Source of the DNA: Nitrospinaceae bacterium
Lineage (GTDB): Bacteria > Nitrospinota > Nitrospinia > Nitrospinales > VA-1
Assembly (NCBI GenBank): GCA_021604505.1
Contig: BQJC01000001.1
Coordinates: 310,001-374,000 of the forward strand
Direction of reading: 5' to 3'
DNA: 64,000 bases
This document shows, piece by piece, positions 6,679-14,999 of this stretch. The translations under genes were made by a program, and so were the position numbers. The notes under the pieces are model-generated. The model searched no databases. It had not been told where the DNA came from and saw nothing but the letters and a program-made list of their open reading frames with translations. Numbering within the stretch: position 1 is the first letter of the stretch; each line of letters begins with the position of its first letter.

Positions 6679-6984
6679 ATGAAAAAGCTGATGGTTTTGA
6701 TGATCGCAATGTCCTTTTTGATTGTGGGTTCAGTAAGCGCTCTGGCCGATGAGCCTGAGGCTAAGAATTCTAGCCGCCACGCCGTCTGGGATGATTGGTT
6801 TGACGATAAGGGTGATCGGCTCACGGGAGCCCTTGGAACTGCTGATTCGACGGGTGAAATGGAGCGTAAAGTTTCGACTCAGACTTCAGACAAGAGTGAA
6901 ATGCAAGATAAAAAGGGTGAGTTCGATTTTCTTAATGAAACCAAAACGTATGATTATGAAAAGGACCGGGGAAATTCCGCCTAA
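6679..6984 (+). CDS. Small secreted acidic protein, unknown function
   Basis: The product has 101 residues from the ATG at 6679, chosen because CGGAGG lies 7 nt before it; the longer upstream frame has no ribosome site. Residues 1-24 are a textbook signal peptide (MKKLMVL, hydrophobic core, VSALA cut). The mature part is short, charged and rich in Asp, Lys, Ser and Thr, with WDDWFDDKGDRLTGALG near its start. No cysteines and no domain are recognised. It is a single-gene unit closed by a strong hairpin at 7011-7040. Such proteins often act as periplasmic stress or metal-binding factors, but the sequence does not show that. Confidence 0.75.
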   Translation: MKKLMVLMIAMSFLIVGSVSALADEPEAKNSSRHAVWDDWFDDKGDRLTGALGTADSTGEMERKVSTQTSDKSEMQDKKGEFDFLNETKTYDYEKDRGNSA

Positions 6985-7010
6985 CCCTTTTTTCTATTGA
7001 GACTTTTTAA

Positions 7011-7040
7011 GAAGCGGCTTCTGAATAGAGAAGCCGCTTC
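7011..7040 (+). terminator. Hairpin terminator
   Basis: A perfect 12-bp stem (GAAGCGGCTTCT / AGAAGCCGCTTC) with a 6-base loop lies 26 bp past the stop at 6984. The following tract is only AATTCATT, so it may work as a terminator, an RNA stabiliser, or both. Confidence 0.7.
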
Positions 7041-7091
7041 AATTCATTAATCCACAGCAACCCATTAAAAACTGGAAACGGATTAAATTTC

Positions 7092-8255
7092 ATGCTGAAT
7101 CATGAGTTTAATAAAAAGTTTCTTTTGTTTTTGGTTTTTTTGTTAATCGTATCCTATGCTTATACCAATTGGGATTGGATTAAATTAAGTTTGTTTGGCA
7201 GACCCTCTATTGAACAGCTCGATTTTATCAAGGCGGAAGCCGATTCTGAACAACGCTCCAGAGTCATTACCAGAGAGGAGCAAATCACCACGGAAGTTTT
7301 TGAAAGGGTTCACCCAGCGGTCGTTAATATCGTTGCGACGACGTTGACCATGAATTTTTGGAATCAGGTGATTCCTCAACGGGGGCAGGGATCCGGATTC
7401 ATCATTGATGATGAAGGTTATATATTGACCAACAACCATGTGGTTGATAGCGCCCAAAAAATCACCGTCACTCTTGGAAACAACAAAAAAGTAAAAGCGG
7501 CTCTCATTGGAAGGGACGCATCCACCGATCTTGCCGTCATTAAAATTTCCAAGAGATATGTTCCTAAGGTTGCCAAATTGGGGAATTCAGATGACATGCG
7601 TGTCGGGCAAACGGCAATCGCCATCGGCAACCCGTTTGGACTTTCGCACACCATGACGACGGGAATTATCAGCGCCGTCAACCGGCAGATTCAGAGTGAA
7701 AAAGGGGGTTTTCTTTTCGATTTAATCCAAACCGATGCCGCTATCAATCCTGGTAATTCAGGAGGCCCTTTATTGAATTCGAATGGAGAAGTGATCGGCA
7801 TCAACACGGCTATTTTCAGCCGGTCGGGGGGAAGCCAGGGAATTGGTTTTGCGATCCCAGTCAATCAGGCCAAACGAGTTGCGGCCCAGCTGATTGCATC
7901 GGGCCGATACAACGCGCCTTGGTTGGGGGTGTCGGGTTTGGGTTTGACGGAGGATTTATCGGAAGTTTTGAAACTGGGATTTAATGAAGGGGTTTTGATT
8001 GTTGAAACTATTCCGGGAGGACCCGCACACAAAGCCGGTTTGAGAGGGGGGCATACAGATCTGATTTATGGAAACATGCGATTTTCAGTTGGCGGTGATG
8101 TCATTATTTCAATAAATGGGAAATCTATAGGAAATATGAATCAACTTATTCAGGAAATAAACCGTCATAAGGTCGGGGACATCCTGGAATTTAAGGTTTG
8201 GAGGAATGAAAGGTATGTAAATCTTGCAATCGCCCTTGAAGAAAAACTGGCATGA
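7092..8255 (+). CDS. HtrA/DegS-like membrane-anchored serine protease
   Basis: A 387-residue trypsin-like protease with PDZ domain (family S1C). One membrane helix lies near residues 9-25, so the rest should sit in the periplasm. The catalytic triad is visible as His116 (TNNHVV), Asp146 (STDLAVI) and Ser223 (NPGNSGGP). A single PDZ domain covers about residues 275-380 (GVLIVETIPGGPAHKAGLRGG). A single PDZ with an N-terminal anchor is the DegS-type layout rather than soluble two-PDZ DegP. Family members degrade or sense misfolded envelope proteins; DegS releases sigma-E. No sigma factor or anti-sigma gene is next to it here. The start lacks a clear Shine-Dalgarno. Confidence 0.9.
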   Translation: MLNHEFNKKFLLFLVFLLIVSYAYTNWDWIKLSLFGRPSIEQLDFIKAEADSEQRSRVITREEQITTEVFERVHPAVVNIVATTLTMNFWNQVIPQRGQGSGFIIDDEGYILTNNHVVDSAQKITVTLGNNKKVKAALIGRDASTDLAVIKISKRYVPKVAKLGNSDDMRVGQTAIAIGNPFGLSHTMTTGIISAVNRQIQSEKGGFLFDLIQTDAAINPGNSGGPLLNSNGEVIGINTAIFSRSGGSQGIGFAIPVNQAKRVAAQLIASGRYNAPWLGVSGLGLTEDLSEVLKLGFNEGVLIVETIPGGPAHKAGLRGGHTDLIYGNMRFSVGGDVIISINGKSIGNMNQLIQEINRHKVGDILEFKVWRNERYVNLAIALEEKLA

Positions 8256-8342
8256 AAATCCAATCGTTGAGCCAATGCCCATTTAGTATTTAATCATTTT
8301 TTCCTCAACCGGATTAATGCACTTCGGTTCACACAAAGGGCT

Positions 8343-8579
8343 TCATCGCATATGTTTTGGCTTGATTTTGGCCATGTTCACATAAATCTGCTCGTTACAG
8401 CGGGGACAAATGAATCCCTCTCCGGAAAAAATCCAGAAGTCTTCTTCAACCCACTCTCTAGCGTCTTCCTCGTCGTCACAAAATTCACCGGCTTGTAAAC
8501 ACTGTTCCGATAATTTGATTTGGCACGGAACCGCAAATTTTCCATCGTCATTTTTTATATAACCAATATCGTCCGTCAT
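8343..8579 (-). CDS. Small acidic zinc-ribbon-like protein, unknown function
   Basis: The product has 78 residues from the ATG at 8579, preceded by AAGGGG; the longer frame would need a TTG without a ribosome site. The centre is strongly acidic (CDDEEDAREWVEEDFW). The C-terminal part carries FICPRCNEQIYV, a Cys-x2-Cys knuckle. Upstream cysteines at CQIKLSEQC and GEFC could complete a metal site. It is not a known family to me. It stands alone between the protease (opposite strand) and the LuxR-type regulator. Confidence 0.6.
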   Translation of the reverse strand: MTDDIGYIKNDDGKFAVPCQIKLSEQCLQAGEFCDDEEDAREWVEEDFWIFSGEGFICPRCNEQIYVNMAKIKPKHMR

Positions 8580-8642
8580 TTTGGACCCCTTACTTCGCAA
8601 AAATTAAGTTTTTAGCTTGCGCATGATTAGATCAGGCGGTCG

Positions 8643-9164
8643 CTAAATGGATTCGTCCGGCGGCAGTAGATCTTCGAGGAAAAAGGCCGCCAACTCGGAT
8701 CGGCTGGCCAGACCCGTTTTTTGATAGATCGACTGCGATTGTTGCTGAACGGTCTTTACCTTCGTCTGGCGAATGTCGGCGATTTCTTTCAGGGAAAATC
8801 CCTTCAAAAGCAAAAACCCCACCTCCGTTTCCGCCTGGGTCAACTTCCATCCTGAAAATTGTTTTTCAATTTTTACCGAAAGCCCCGCCAGCAATTGGTG
8901 TGTTTCATTCTTCCATTGCTCCTTTTCCTGATGAAGTTTTTCCACATCCACTTGCAGGGTCGCGATCTCCTTTCTCGCTAGAACCAGCTTTCTAAGCCCT
9001 GAAACAAAAAAAACTCCGCTGATGCCAAGAAGTATCCCTTCCAGAATGAGATGCGACCCGGAACTTCCATTCTGGTAGTCGGTGATGAGGTCGATTCCCA
9101 CCAAAACCGCAAATGCCCCCGACACCATTAGAACGAATAAATTGATCTCCCTGGCATCCTCCAT
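8643..9164 (-). CDS. Membrane-anchored LuxR-type transcriptional regulator
   Basis: This 173-residue protein begins with two membrane helices (about residues 8-26 and 42-62), then a coiled coil (ARKEIATLQVDVEKLHQEKEQ). It ends with a LuxR-type helix-turn-helix at about residues 110-165, including TEVGFLLLKGFSLKEIADI and a recognition helix near KVKTVQQQSQSIYQKTGL. It has no receiver or ligand-binding domain, so signal input is probably through the membrane segment or the coiled coil. The ATG at 9164 lacks a strong ribosome site. It diverges from the DUF2231-like gene at 9292 across a 127-bp shared upstream region, so it may control that gene or itself. Confidence 0.8.
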   Translation of the reverse strand: MEDAREINLFVLMVSGAFAVLVGIDLITDYQNGSSGSHLILEGILLGISGVFFVSGLRKLVLARKEIATLQVDVEKLHQEKEQWKNETHQLLAGLSVKIEKQFSGWKLTQAETEVGFLLLKGFSLKEIADIRQTKVKTVQQQSQSIYQKTGLASRSELAAFFLEDLLPPDESI

Positions 9165-9291
9165 TTACCCTACGACCCGTATAACTGTTTTAAAAATAGT
9201 AAGTTATTTGTAATCCATAGTCCGGATGGAACATTTTAACCGCCCAGCCGAAACTGGTGAATATTAATAAATATTCGTCAAGGAGGTTATC

Positions 9292-9822
9292 ATGTTTGAT
9301 TTGCCCTTGCACCCTATTGCCGTTCATTTTCCAATCGTCCTGGGAATCGCCCTGCCTTTCGTTGGATTACTTCTTTGGTGGGCTATCAGGAAGGAATATT
9401 TTGGGCAAAAAGCCTGGGTTTTCGTTCCCGCTCTCGCTCTGGCATACAGCCTTTCAGCGGTGGTCGCGGTGGAGCTGGGTGAAAAGGACGAGGATAAAGC
9501 CGAAAAAGTGGTTTCAGAAAAAGTGATCCACGAGCATGAAGAAGCGGGAGAGGTGATCCCCTGGATCGCTGGAACCCTGGCATTGATTTCCCTGGCGGGA
9601 TTTGTGCCCAGAAAATCGCATTCGATTCGTTTTTCGGTTGCCATTTTGTGCCTTGCGGCGATTGTTCCCCTGATAGACGCCGGGCACACGGGTGGAAAAC
9701 TGGTGTATCGATACGGCGCGGCCAATGCCCATTTACCGGTGGAATACAAAGCCTTGGTTTCATCCGGTAAATTTTACGTGCAAAATTTTAAAAGGGAGGA
9801 TGAAAAAGAGCATGAGGATTAA
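9292..9822 (+). CDS. DUF2231-like four-helix membrane protein
   Basis: A 176-residue protein with about four membrane helices. The N-terminus LPLHPIAVHFPIVLGIALPF is the hallmark of DUF2231-type membrane proteins, where the two histidines (HP and HF) may bind haem or metal. A charged loop with KDEDKAEKVVSEKVIHEHEE separates helices 2 and 3. DAGHTGGKLVYRYG in the fourth segment is also typical of the family. The start has a near-perfect AAGGAGG ribosome site. It is a monocistron next to the divergent LuxR-type regulator. The function of the family is not settled. Confidence 0.8.
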   Translation: MFDLPLHPIAVHFPIVLGIALPFVGLLLWWAIRKEYFGQKAWVFVPALALAYSLSAVVAVELGEKDEDKAEKVVSEKVIHEHEEAGEVIPWIAGTLALISLAGFVPRKSHSIRFSVAILCLAAIVPLIDAGHTGGKLVYRYGAANAHLPVEYKALVSSGKFYVQNFKREDEKEHED

Positions 9823-9940
9823 AATTAGAGATTGGGCTTGATCCTTTTGATGATTAATATTAATTTTCACTAGAGTAGAGCACAGATCTCATCGAATTAA
9901 AAATGTCCGATCAAGTTCAACATCAACCAGGTTTTGGCGA

Positions 9941-10744
9941 ATGATACCGAGTCAGGAATACGATCAAACCCGAGTGGAATTTGAGGAAGAATGGTCGAGA
10001 AGCAACATTGAAGACCTGCTCAAGACCAACGATTATAAACGTGCCCGTGAAGAGCGTCGCCTGTACGAACACTATTTGCCGAAAGACCAGTTGATTCTCG
10101 AAGCGGGTTGTGGGTTGGGGCCGAAGGTGCTTTACTTTCGGGACCAGGGCTTCCACGTCATCGGTGTGGACTTTGTGTATTCCGCGCTGAATCGGCTGAA
10201 AACATTTTCTCCTTCCACCCCGGTTGCCTGCTGTGACGTGCACGATTGTCCGTTTCCCGACAATACCTTTGGCGCCTACCTTTCTTATGGCGTCGTGGAG
10301 CATTTTCCGCACGGATCCCGGGAGGCGGTTCAAGAGGCTTATCGGATATTGAAACCCGGGGGCATGATTCTCATGATGGTACCCGCTGAAAATTTTTTAA
10401 GCCGCTTTATTCACGATCCCGGTAATTTCCTGCAAAAATTGCGAAGGAACTCCTTGGTGCGAAAAGTATTGGGCAAGCCCCCCTGCGACGCATCGCATGA
10501 CCATGACCTCTTCATGAAATTTCATACGCGAAGAGAGATGCGCGGAATTCTTGAGAGTACGGGCTTTCAACTTATGGTCGAGGAACCGGTCTCGCACAGT
10601 TTTTCTCTTTTCATGCTGTGTGAGTGTTTTCAGAAAGATCGCTTGGGCCAGACGAATCGGGTCGCCGATGTTCTGGCCGGGTGGATGAAAAAAATTGCTC
10701 CGTGGGGAACGGCCAATCATCTTTTATTTGTCGGCAGGAAATAG
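9941..10744 (+). CDS. Class I SAM-dependent methyltransferase
   Basis: This 267-residue protein has a Rossmann methyltransferase core. Motif I is EAGCGLGPKVLYF (about residue 52), followed by VIGVDF, the acidic loop CCDVHDCPFPDNTFGAYLSYGVVEHF, and the post-motif EAYRILKPGGMILM. The last 90 residues are variable and likely form the substrate lid. Glycan- or lipid-modifying members look like this, but no substrate can be named. The start codon overlaps the stop of a 13-codon open frame (9903-9944) in an ATGA arrangement, which might couple translation. The next gene starts 36 bp downstream on the same strand. Confidence 0.85.
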   Translation: MIPSQEYDQTRVEFEEEWSRSNIEDLLKTNDYKRAREERRLYEHYLPKDQLILEAGCGLGPKVLYFRDQGFHVIGVDFVYSALNRLKTFSPSTPVACCDVHDCPFPDNTFGAYLSYGVVEHFPHGSREAVQEAYRILKPGGMILMMVPAENFLSRFIHDPGNFLQKLRRNSLVRKVLGKPPCDASHDHDLFMKFHTRREMRGILESTGFQLMVEEPVSHSFSLFMLCECFQKDRLGQTNRVADVLAGWMKKIAPWGTANHLLFVGRK

Positions 10745-10779
10745 GATTTTGTACTTTAATTGAAAATAAACAGCGGTTC

Positions 10780-11253
10780 ATGAATATTTTTGTTTTGGAT
10801 AAGGATTTAAAAAAAGCCGCACAGTATCACTGCGATCAACATGTCGTAAAAATGATTCTGGAATACGCGCAAATCCTTTGCACCGTCTGTAATTTGAACG
10901 GAACGCCAGCACCTTACAAGGTGACCCATGCCAAACACCCGTGTGTGCTTTGGGCGGGATCGTCCCTCGCCAACTGGCGATGGCTGAAGAAGCTGGCCCT
11001 GGAGCTCAACGAGGAATACAAATTCCGATTCGATAAAATCGACGACCATAAATCCGCCCAGGTCATCAGTGAATTGCAGGAACCCGGAATTGCGGACGAA
11101 GGTTTGACGGAGTTTGTTCAGACCATGCCGGAGCAATATATAAATAAACAAAGCGCCGTGAAAGGATACCGGGCGTACTATATAAATGAAAAGGTAAAAT
11201 TTGCTACCTGGAAAAAGAGGAAGGTTCCAGAGTGGTTCAGCAATTCTTTATAA
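10780..11253 (+). CDS. Conserved phage/bacterial protein, unknown function
   Basis: The product has 157 residues from the ATG at 10780, where the conserved family begins (MNIFVLDKD). The longer upstream frame is read-through with no start signal. The pattern DKDLKKAAQYHCDQHVVKM, then THAKHPCVLWAGSSLANWRW and a C-terminal PEQYINKQSAVKGYRAYY, is one I associate with a family seen in phages and scattered bacterial genomes. It has a very conserved His and Cys set (CDQH, THxxHPC). I recall occasional labels linking it to pyrimidine-dimer glycosylase, but no catalytic residue can be matched from sequence alone. It follows the methyltransferase by 35 bp. Confidence 0.7.
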   Translation: MNIFVLDKDLKKAAQYHCDQHVVKMILEYAQILCTVCNLNGTPAPYKVTHAKHPCVLWAGSSLANWRWLKKLALELNEEYKFRFDKIDDHKSAQVISELQEPGIADEGLTEFVQTMPEQYINKQSAVKGYRAYYINEKVKFATWKKRKVPEWFSNSL

Positions 11254-11350
11254 TTAAGAACAATCCTTAAAAGGGATGGGCGGCTCCTATGTTCATTGGT
11301 TGCACCTCTAAATTATTTATGATTGAGGAATGGTTTCAAATGGAGGAGTT

Positions 11351-11425
11351 ATGCTGAAGGTGATGTCCTGGATTCTTGCCTTGAGCGTGATTTTGGGTTT
11401 TGTGTTGATGGCTTACAAGACGTGA
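11351..11425 (+). CDS. 24-residue membrane peptide
   Basis: The ATG at 11351 follows GGAGGAGTT, one of the best ribosome sites in the window. The product (MLKVMSWILA then LSVILGFVLMAYKT) is a single hydrophobic helix with a lysine near each end. It lies 98 bp after the preceding gene on the same strand. Its size and hydrophobicity fit the class of bacterial small membrane proteins; a function cannot be assigned. Confidence 0.55.
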   Translation: MLKVMSWILALSVILGFVLMAYKT

Positions 11426-11462
11426 TGAAATAGAAGTATTCGGGGCCATTGAGACTCGAAGT

Positions 11463-12551
11463 TTACCTTTCATCGATCAAGGCGCTCATTTTTTCGAGGA
11501 AAATATCCTTGCTGAAATTTGCGGCTTGCTGCTCACAAACGCGGCGCATCAAAAGCGCCCGTTTGGGAGTCAGATTCTGAACAGCATCGATAATGTCTTC
11601 AGGCGATGGGTCGGCTCGCACTAAAATTCCCGTTTCACCGGGAATAATTGTTTCCAGCAGCCCGCCTTCAGCGACGCCAAGCACCGGCTTTCCCGCCGCC
11701 ATCGATTCTACAGGGGAGATACCGAAATCCTCATCCCTGGGGATGTATAGGGTGGCGATTGCGTTGCCCACAAGGTCCTTTAATTGATCATCATCCACCG
11801 CGCCGGCAAAAGTAATATTTTTTTTGCCGTCGGCCAGTTTTTTCAGGTTTTCCAATTCCGGGCCCGTTGAAGCGATGATGAGGCGTTTGTCTGGCATTTG
11901 GGTAAAGGCTTGTACGAGGATATCCACGCGCTTTAATGGGTCCAATCGGGCAAAGGATAGATAATAATCCTTCTGGCCTGACCAGTGGAATTGTTGCGTG
12001 TCGCAGGGCGGGTGGATGATAATCGCGTCCTTGCGTAAAAAATTTTTAATTCTTTTTTGAATGTTCGCCGAATTGGCAACGATCACGTCCATCTTATGGA
12101 TGGCGGATTCATACAAAGGCTGAAAGAATAAATTAAAGGCCTTGTGGTTGAGTCTTTGGGGGGTAGATAGGGAAGAGAGCCGGTATTCTTTGAGATCGTA
12201 CAGAGAGCGGGGAGGAGTGTGGCAATAAAAAATATTTTTGCCTTGGGGATGATTGTTGACAGCAAGCGGGGCGTCCTGGCCGCTGTATATCACGGTCTGG
12301 TAATTTTTCAGGAATCCGGTTTTCTGTCGAAATCCGTAATAGCGTTTGACACTGCGCCATCCCCACAATTTAGACTGAACATCAAGATCAATACATTTTC
12401 CCGGCAATTTGCCGAGGTCGTAACCTTGTCCGGATTGAGCGCCAAAAGCCAGGTCGAGATTCAAACCCAGACACAGGGTATGGACCAGCCGCTCACCGCC
12501 TCCTTTGAATACGAAGGAATCATGCACGACAATGCCCTTATTAAGATTCAC
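11463..12551 (-). CDS. Glycosyltransferase family 4
   Basis: A 362-residue GT-B glycosyltransferase. The C-terminal half carries the GT4 hallmarks: YYLSFARLDPLKRVDILVQA, the glycan-donor loop EDFGISPVESMAAGKPVLG (E-x7-E, the likely nucleotide-sugar binding pair) and ETIIPGETGILV. The N-terminus has the open GGGERL motif for acceptor binding. GTG is the start codon, overlapping the stop of the flippase gene upstream by 11 nt, so it is co-translated. It is the last gene of the long minus-strand operon. It probably adds one sugar to the lipid-linked glycan at the inner face of the membrane; donor and acceptor are unknown. Confidence 0.85.
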   Translation of the reverse strand: MNLNKGIVVHDSFVFKGGGERLVHTLCLGLNLDLAFGAQSGQGYDLGKLPGKCIDLDVQSKLWGWRSVKRYYGFRQKTGFLKNYQTVIYSGQDAPLAVNNHPQGKNIFYCHTPPRSLYDLKEYRLSSLSTPQRLNHKAFNLFFQPLYESAIHKMDVIVANSANIQKRIKNFLRKDAIIIHPPCDTQQFHWSGQKDYYLSFARLDPLKRVDILVQAFTQMPDKRLIIASTGPELENLKKLADGKKNITFAGAVDDDQLKDLVGNAIATLYIPRDEDFGISPVESMAAGKPVLGVAEGGLLETIIPGETGILVRADPSPEDIIDAVQNLTPKRALLMRRVCEQQAANFSKDIFLEKMSALIDER

Positions 12552-13758
12552 CTTTTAAGCGTCCCCTCTTCCAATACCAGAAACAGATTCCCGATCCCAT
12601 GAAAGCCAATAAAAAAGCTTCCGTGGCAATGGTTCCAAAAGCCGCTCCCCTGGCGCCGTAAACAGGGATTAGAAAATAATTTAAAATCATGTTTAACAAA
12701 GCCGCTCCGCACGCGCCAAGAGCATAAAATTTTTCCCGGTTGATGGCGAGGGCTCCCTGGGTGAGAACCAGATTGGGAATCATGAAAAATAAGGAAAAAA
12801 ATAACCAGTACAAGAGCCCGGCTCCCGGTTGGAAGTCCGGACCAAAACATAGAAGAACGATGCCATCGCTGAAAAATAGTCCCAGAGGAACGATCAACAT
12901 TGTAAGGATAACGGCATAAAATATCAGTTTTTGCGTCAGTCGAAGGAATTTTTCCGGGTCATTCGCTTGCAGGCGCAGTTCGCGAAAAAATACATTGGCG
13001 AAGGGAAAGAGAATGAACATCACCCCTTCCAGAATTCGGGATGACGCCGCGTAAAAACCGACTTGATCCAGGGTGCCGTCCATATGTCGGAGCATCACGA
13101 TGTCAATTTTGAAATAAATCAGAGTCGCAACATCAATGGTCAACAAAGCCACCACTGAGCGATAGATTTGCGGGTCGGGCCTGGCCAGAAGCATTTTTTT
13201 GAGAGGATAAGCGCGTTGAAAAATTAACGCAACCAGAAACCCGGCAATCCATCCAACAAATACCCATTCCAGCTTAAGAGAAATAAGAAAGATGAACCCT
13301 AAAATAGTGAAACCTGTCAGGGAACGAACGGTGACCCGCCACCAGGCTTCACGATTGAAATTGCCCTGACCCTTCAGGATGGAGGAAAAGAAATTAGCCG
13401 CCGTCGCCAGGGCGAACGATGTGACAGCGAGAAAGAGCAAAACGCGATCCGTAAAAGGGAAGATGAAGACGAGAAAACCACCCAGCGCCGTGGCCATCAG
13501 TAAATGACCAAAAGCGATCGGAACCAACGCGTCCGTTTTTTCAGGTTGAGAGGAAGAGGTAAACTCCCGGAATATCAAAGTCCGAAAACCGCCATCCTGC
13601 AGCAGAGCGAAAAGCGAAGCCAGGGTGATGATGTAACTGTATTTTCCGAAAACCTCCGGGCCGAACACCCTTCCCAGAAAAAAAGTCATCCCCATGGAGA
13701 ATCCGGCAACATATACGGTTGCCAGCCATTGCGTCAATAAAGGTCGGGCCAGAGTCAT
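12541..13758 (-). CDS. Wzx-like oligosaccharide flippase 1
   Basis: A 405-residue polytopic protein with about 11-12 helices, of the MOP/polysaccharide-transport type. The N-terminal FFLGRVFGPEVFGKYSYIITLASLFALLQDGGFRTLI is characteristic (G-x-F-G-x-Y in helix 2). LINYFLIP-like text near the end (NYFLIPVYGARGAAFGTIATE) matches the conserved helix 11 region. Such proteins flip undecaprenyl-linked repeat units to the periplasm. Its start overlaps the previous stop by 4 nt (ATGA). A second flippase lies directly upstream, so the locus carries two, perhaps for two glycans. Confidence 0.85.
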   Translation of the reverse strand: MTLARPLLTQWLATVYVAGFSMGMTFFLGRVFGPEVFGKYSYIITLASLFALLQDGGFRTLIFREFTSSSQPEKTDALVPIAFGHLLMATALGGFLVFIFPFTDRVLLFLAVTSFALATAANFFSSILKGQGNFNREAWWRVTVRSLTGFTILGFIFLISLKLEWVFVGWIAGFLVALIFQRAYPLKKMLLARPDPQIYRSVVALLTIDVATLIYFKIDIVMLRHMDGTLDQVGFYAASSRILEGVMFILFPFANVFFRELRLQANDPEKFLRLTQKLIFYAVILTMLIVPLGLFFSDGIVLLCFGPDFQPGAGLLYWLFFSLFFMIPNLVLTQGALAINREKFYALGACGAALLNMILNYFLIPVYGARGAAFGTIATEAFLLAFMGSGICFWYWKRGRLKGES

Positions 13759-14999
13759 GGAGAAGTTGCGGGACGGGCGGAGCGAAGAAAATACCAGGAA
13801 AGCGTTCCGATGAGAATCACTCCAATGGAAAATAAAACCATTTTGGCGATGGTGAGTGCTGAGTCGTGGAAAAAGAAAATGAGAGACAACATCATTGCCA
13901 CTCCTGATGCTAAGGGCCAGAGAAATTTAAACTCGGACCGAGCCAGACAATAGGTGAAAATGACGTTCGCTATAGCAAGCATCGCCATTGCCAGGCTGAT
14001 GACTTTCAGCAGTTCGGCGGCAGCCTGGTATTTTGCGCCAAAAAGAAGAACAATGATTTGTTCCGGCCAAAAAGTGCAGGCCAGCGCAAAACTTCCGCCC
14101 AAAAGAGCCGTCAACCCCAGACTGACCCAAAGGATTCTCGAATCCTCATGACCTTTTGCCTCAACCTTAGCCGCTTCCGGAAAAAGGACGGTGATAAGAA
14201 CTCCAGGCAGAAATAATGCGATTCTCCCTAAAATCGCTGCGGTTGCATAAAGCCCGGCTTCTTCCGGCTGACAATAGTGACGGACCAGCACGATGTCCAG
14301 ATTGCCAAGCGCCATGACCATTGTGGTGGAAATAAAAACCGGAAACGCGTATTTCCCCATTTCTTTAAAAAAGCCGTGCGGGAGCGGGCTTCCCTGTTCC
14401 CTGAGGATGTCCCGTGTGGACCAAAAGGCAATCGATATGGCGAAACACGTACCGATAGCCCCGGCCAGCAGGGCCCCGTTGACTCCCCATGACAAGACAA
14501 GAACCAGTAAACAGCCGGCCAGAAATCGTCCCAGACTGATGCTGCTGAATCCAAGCCCAAACGGGAAAAAACGATGCAACCCCTGCAATATGCCAAGAAA
14601 TACGGGAAGCACGAGAGCCAAAGCCAGTTGGACCAGCATGATCAGAATGGGAAGACTGGTGTCCAAGTGGAGATAGTTCTTCAACCAGGGAATGATGGAA
14701 ATACCAAAGAGCAACGAGCCTCCCACGATAATAATCATCCCACGCAAGCCCTCAACAAGCAGACTCTTTACTTGCCCCAGACCAGCTTGAGCGAGCTTGA
14801 TCGTGTAGCGGGAAAATACCAGTGGCAGAACGGCCACCGGGGCCGCCAGGATAACCGCCATGGAGTTCAAGGCGTTAAAACTGCCGTAGTCCGACGGAGT
14901 CAGCGCTCTTCCCACTACAAGCTGGAATAGGTAATTGAACAGGTTGCTGGAATTGAGGAGAACCAGAATGAGAAGGTTGTTTTGCAGGAACCTACGCAT
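13755..14999 (-). CDS. Wzx-like oligosaccharide flippase 2
   Basis: A 414-residue protein from the ATG at 14999, which overlaps the preceding stop by 8 nt; the longer frame would overlap the neighbour by 95 nt without a ribosome site. About 12 helices are visible, with the family pattern VVGRALTPSDYGSFNALNS near the start and WPEQIIVLLFGAKYQAAAELL in the middle. The sequence is clearly distinct from the flippase at 12541-13758 although both share the fold. Likely role: export of a lipid-linked oligosaccharide or teichuronic-type chain. Which of the two serves which glycan cannot be told. Confidence 0.8.
   Translation of the reverse strand: MRRFLQNNLLILVLLNSSNLFNYLFQLVVGRALTPSDYGSFNALNSMAVILAAPVAVLPLVFSRYTIKLAQAGLGQVKSLLVEGLRGMIIIVGGSLLFGISIIPWLKNYLHLDTSLPILIMLVQLALALVLPVFLGILQGLHRFFPFGLGFSSISLGRFLAGCLLVLVLSWGVNGALLAGAIGTCFAISIAFWSTRDILREQGSPLPHGFFKEMGKYAFPVFISTTMVMALGNLDIVLVRHYCQPEEAGLYATAAILGRIALFLPGVLITVLFPEAAKVEAKGHEDSRILWVSLGLTALLGGSFALACTFWPEQIIVLLFGAKYQAAAELLKVISLAMAMLAIANVIFTYCLARSEFKFLWPLASGVAMMLSLIFFFHDSALTIAKMVLFSIGVILIGTLSWYFLRSARPATSP

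Noticed and set aside
8521-8535. TGGCACGGAACCGCA, sigma-54-like on the plus strand
   Set aside because: GG to GC spacing is one base short, it lies inside a gene on the other strand, and no palindrome is upstream.
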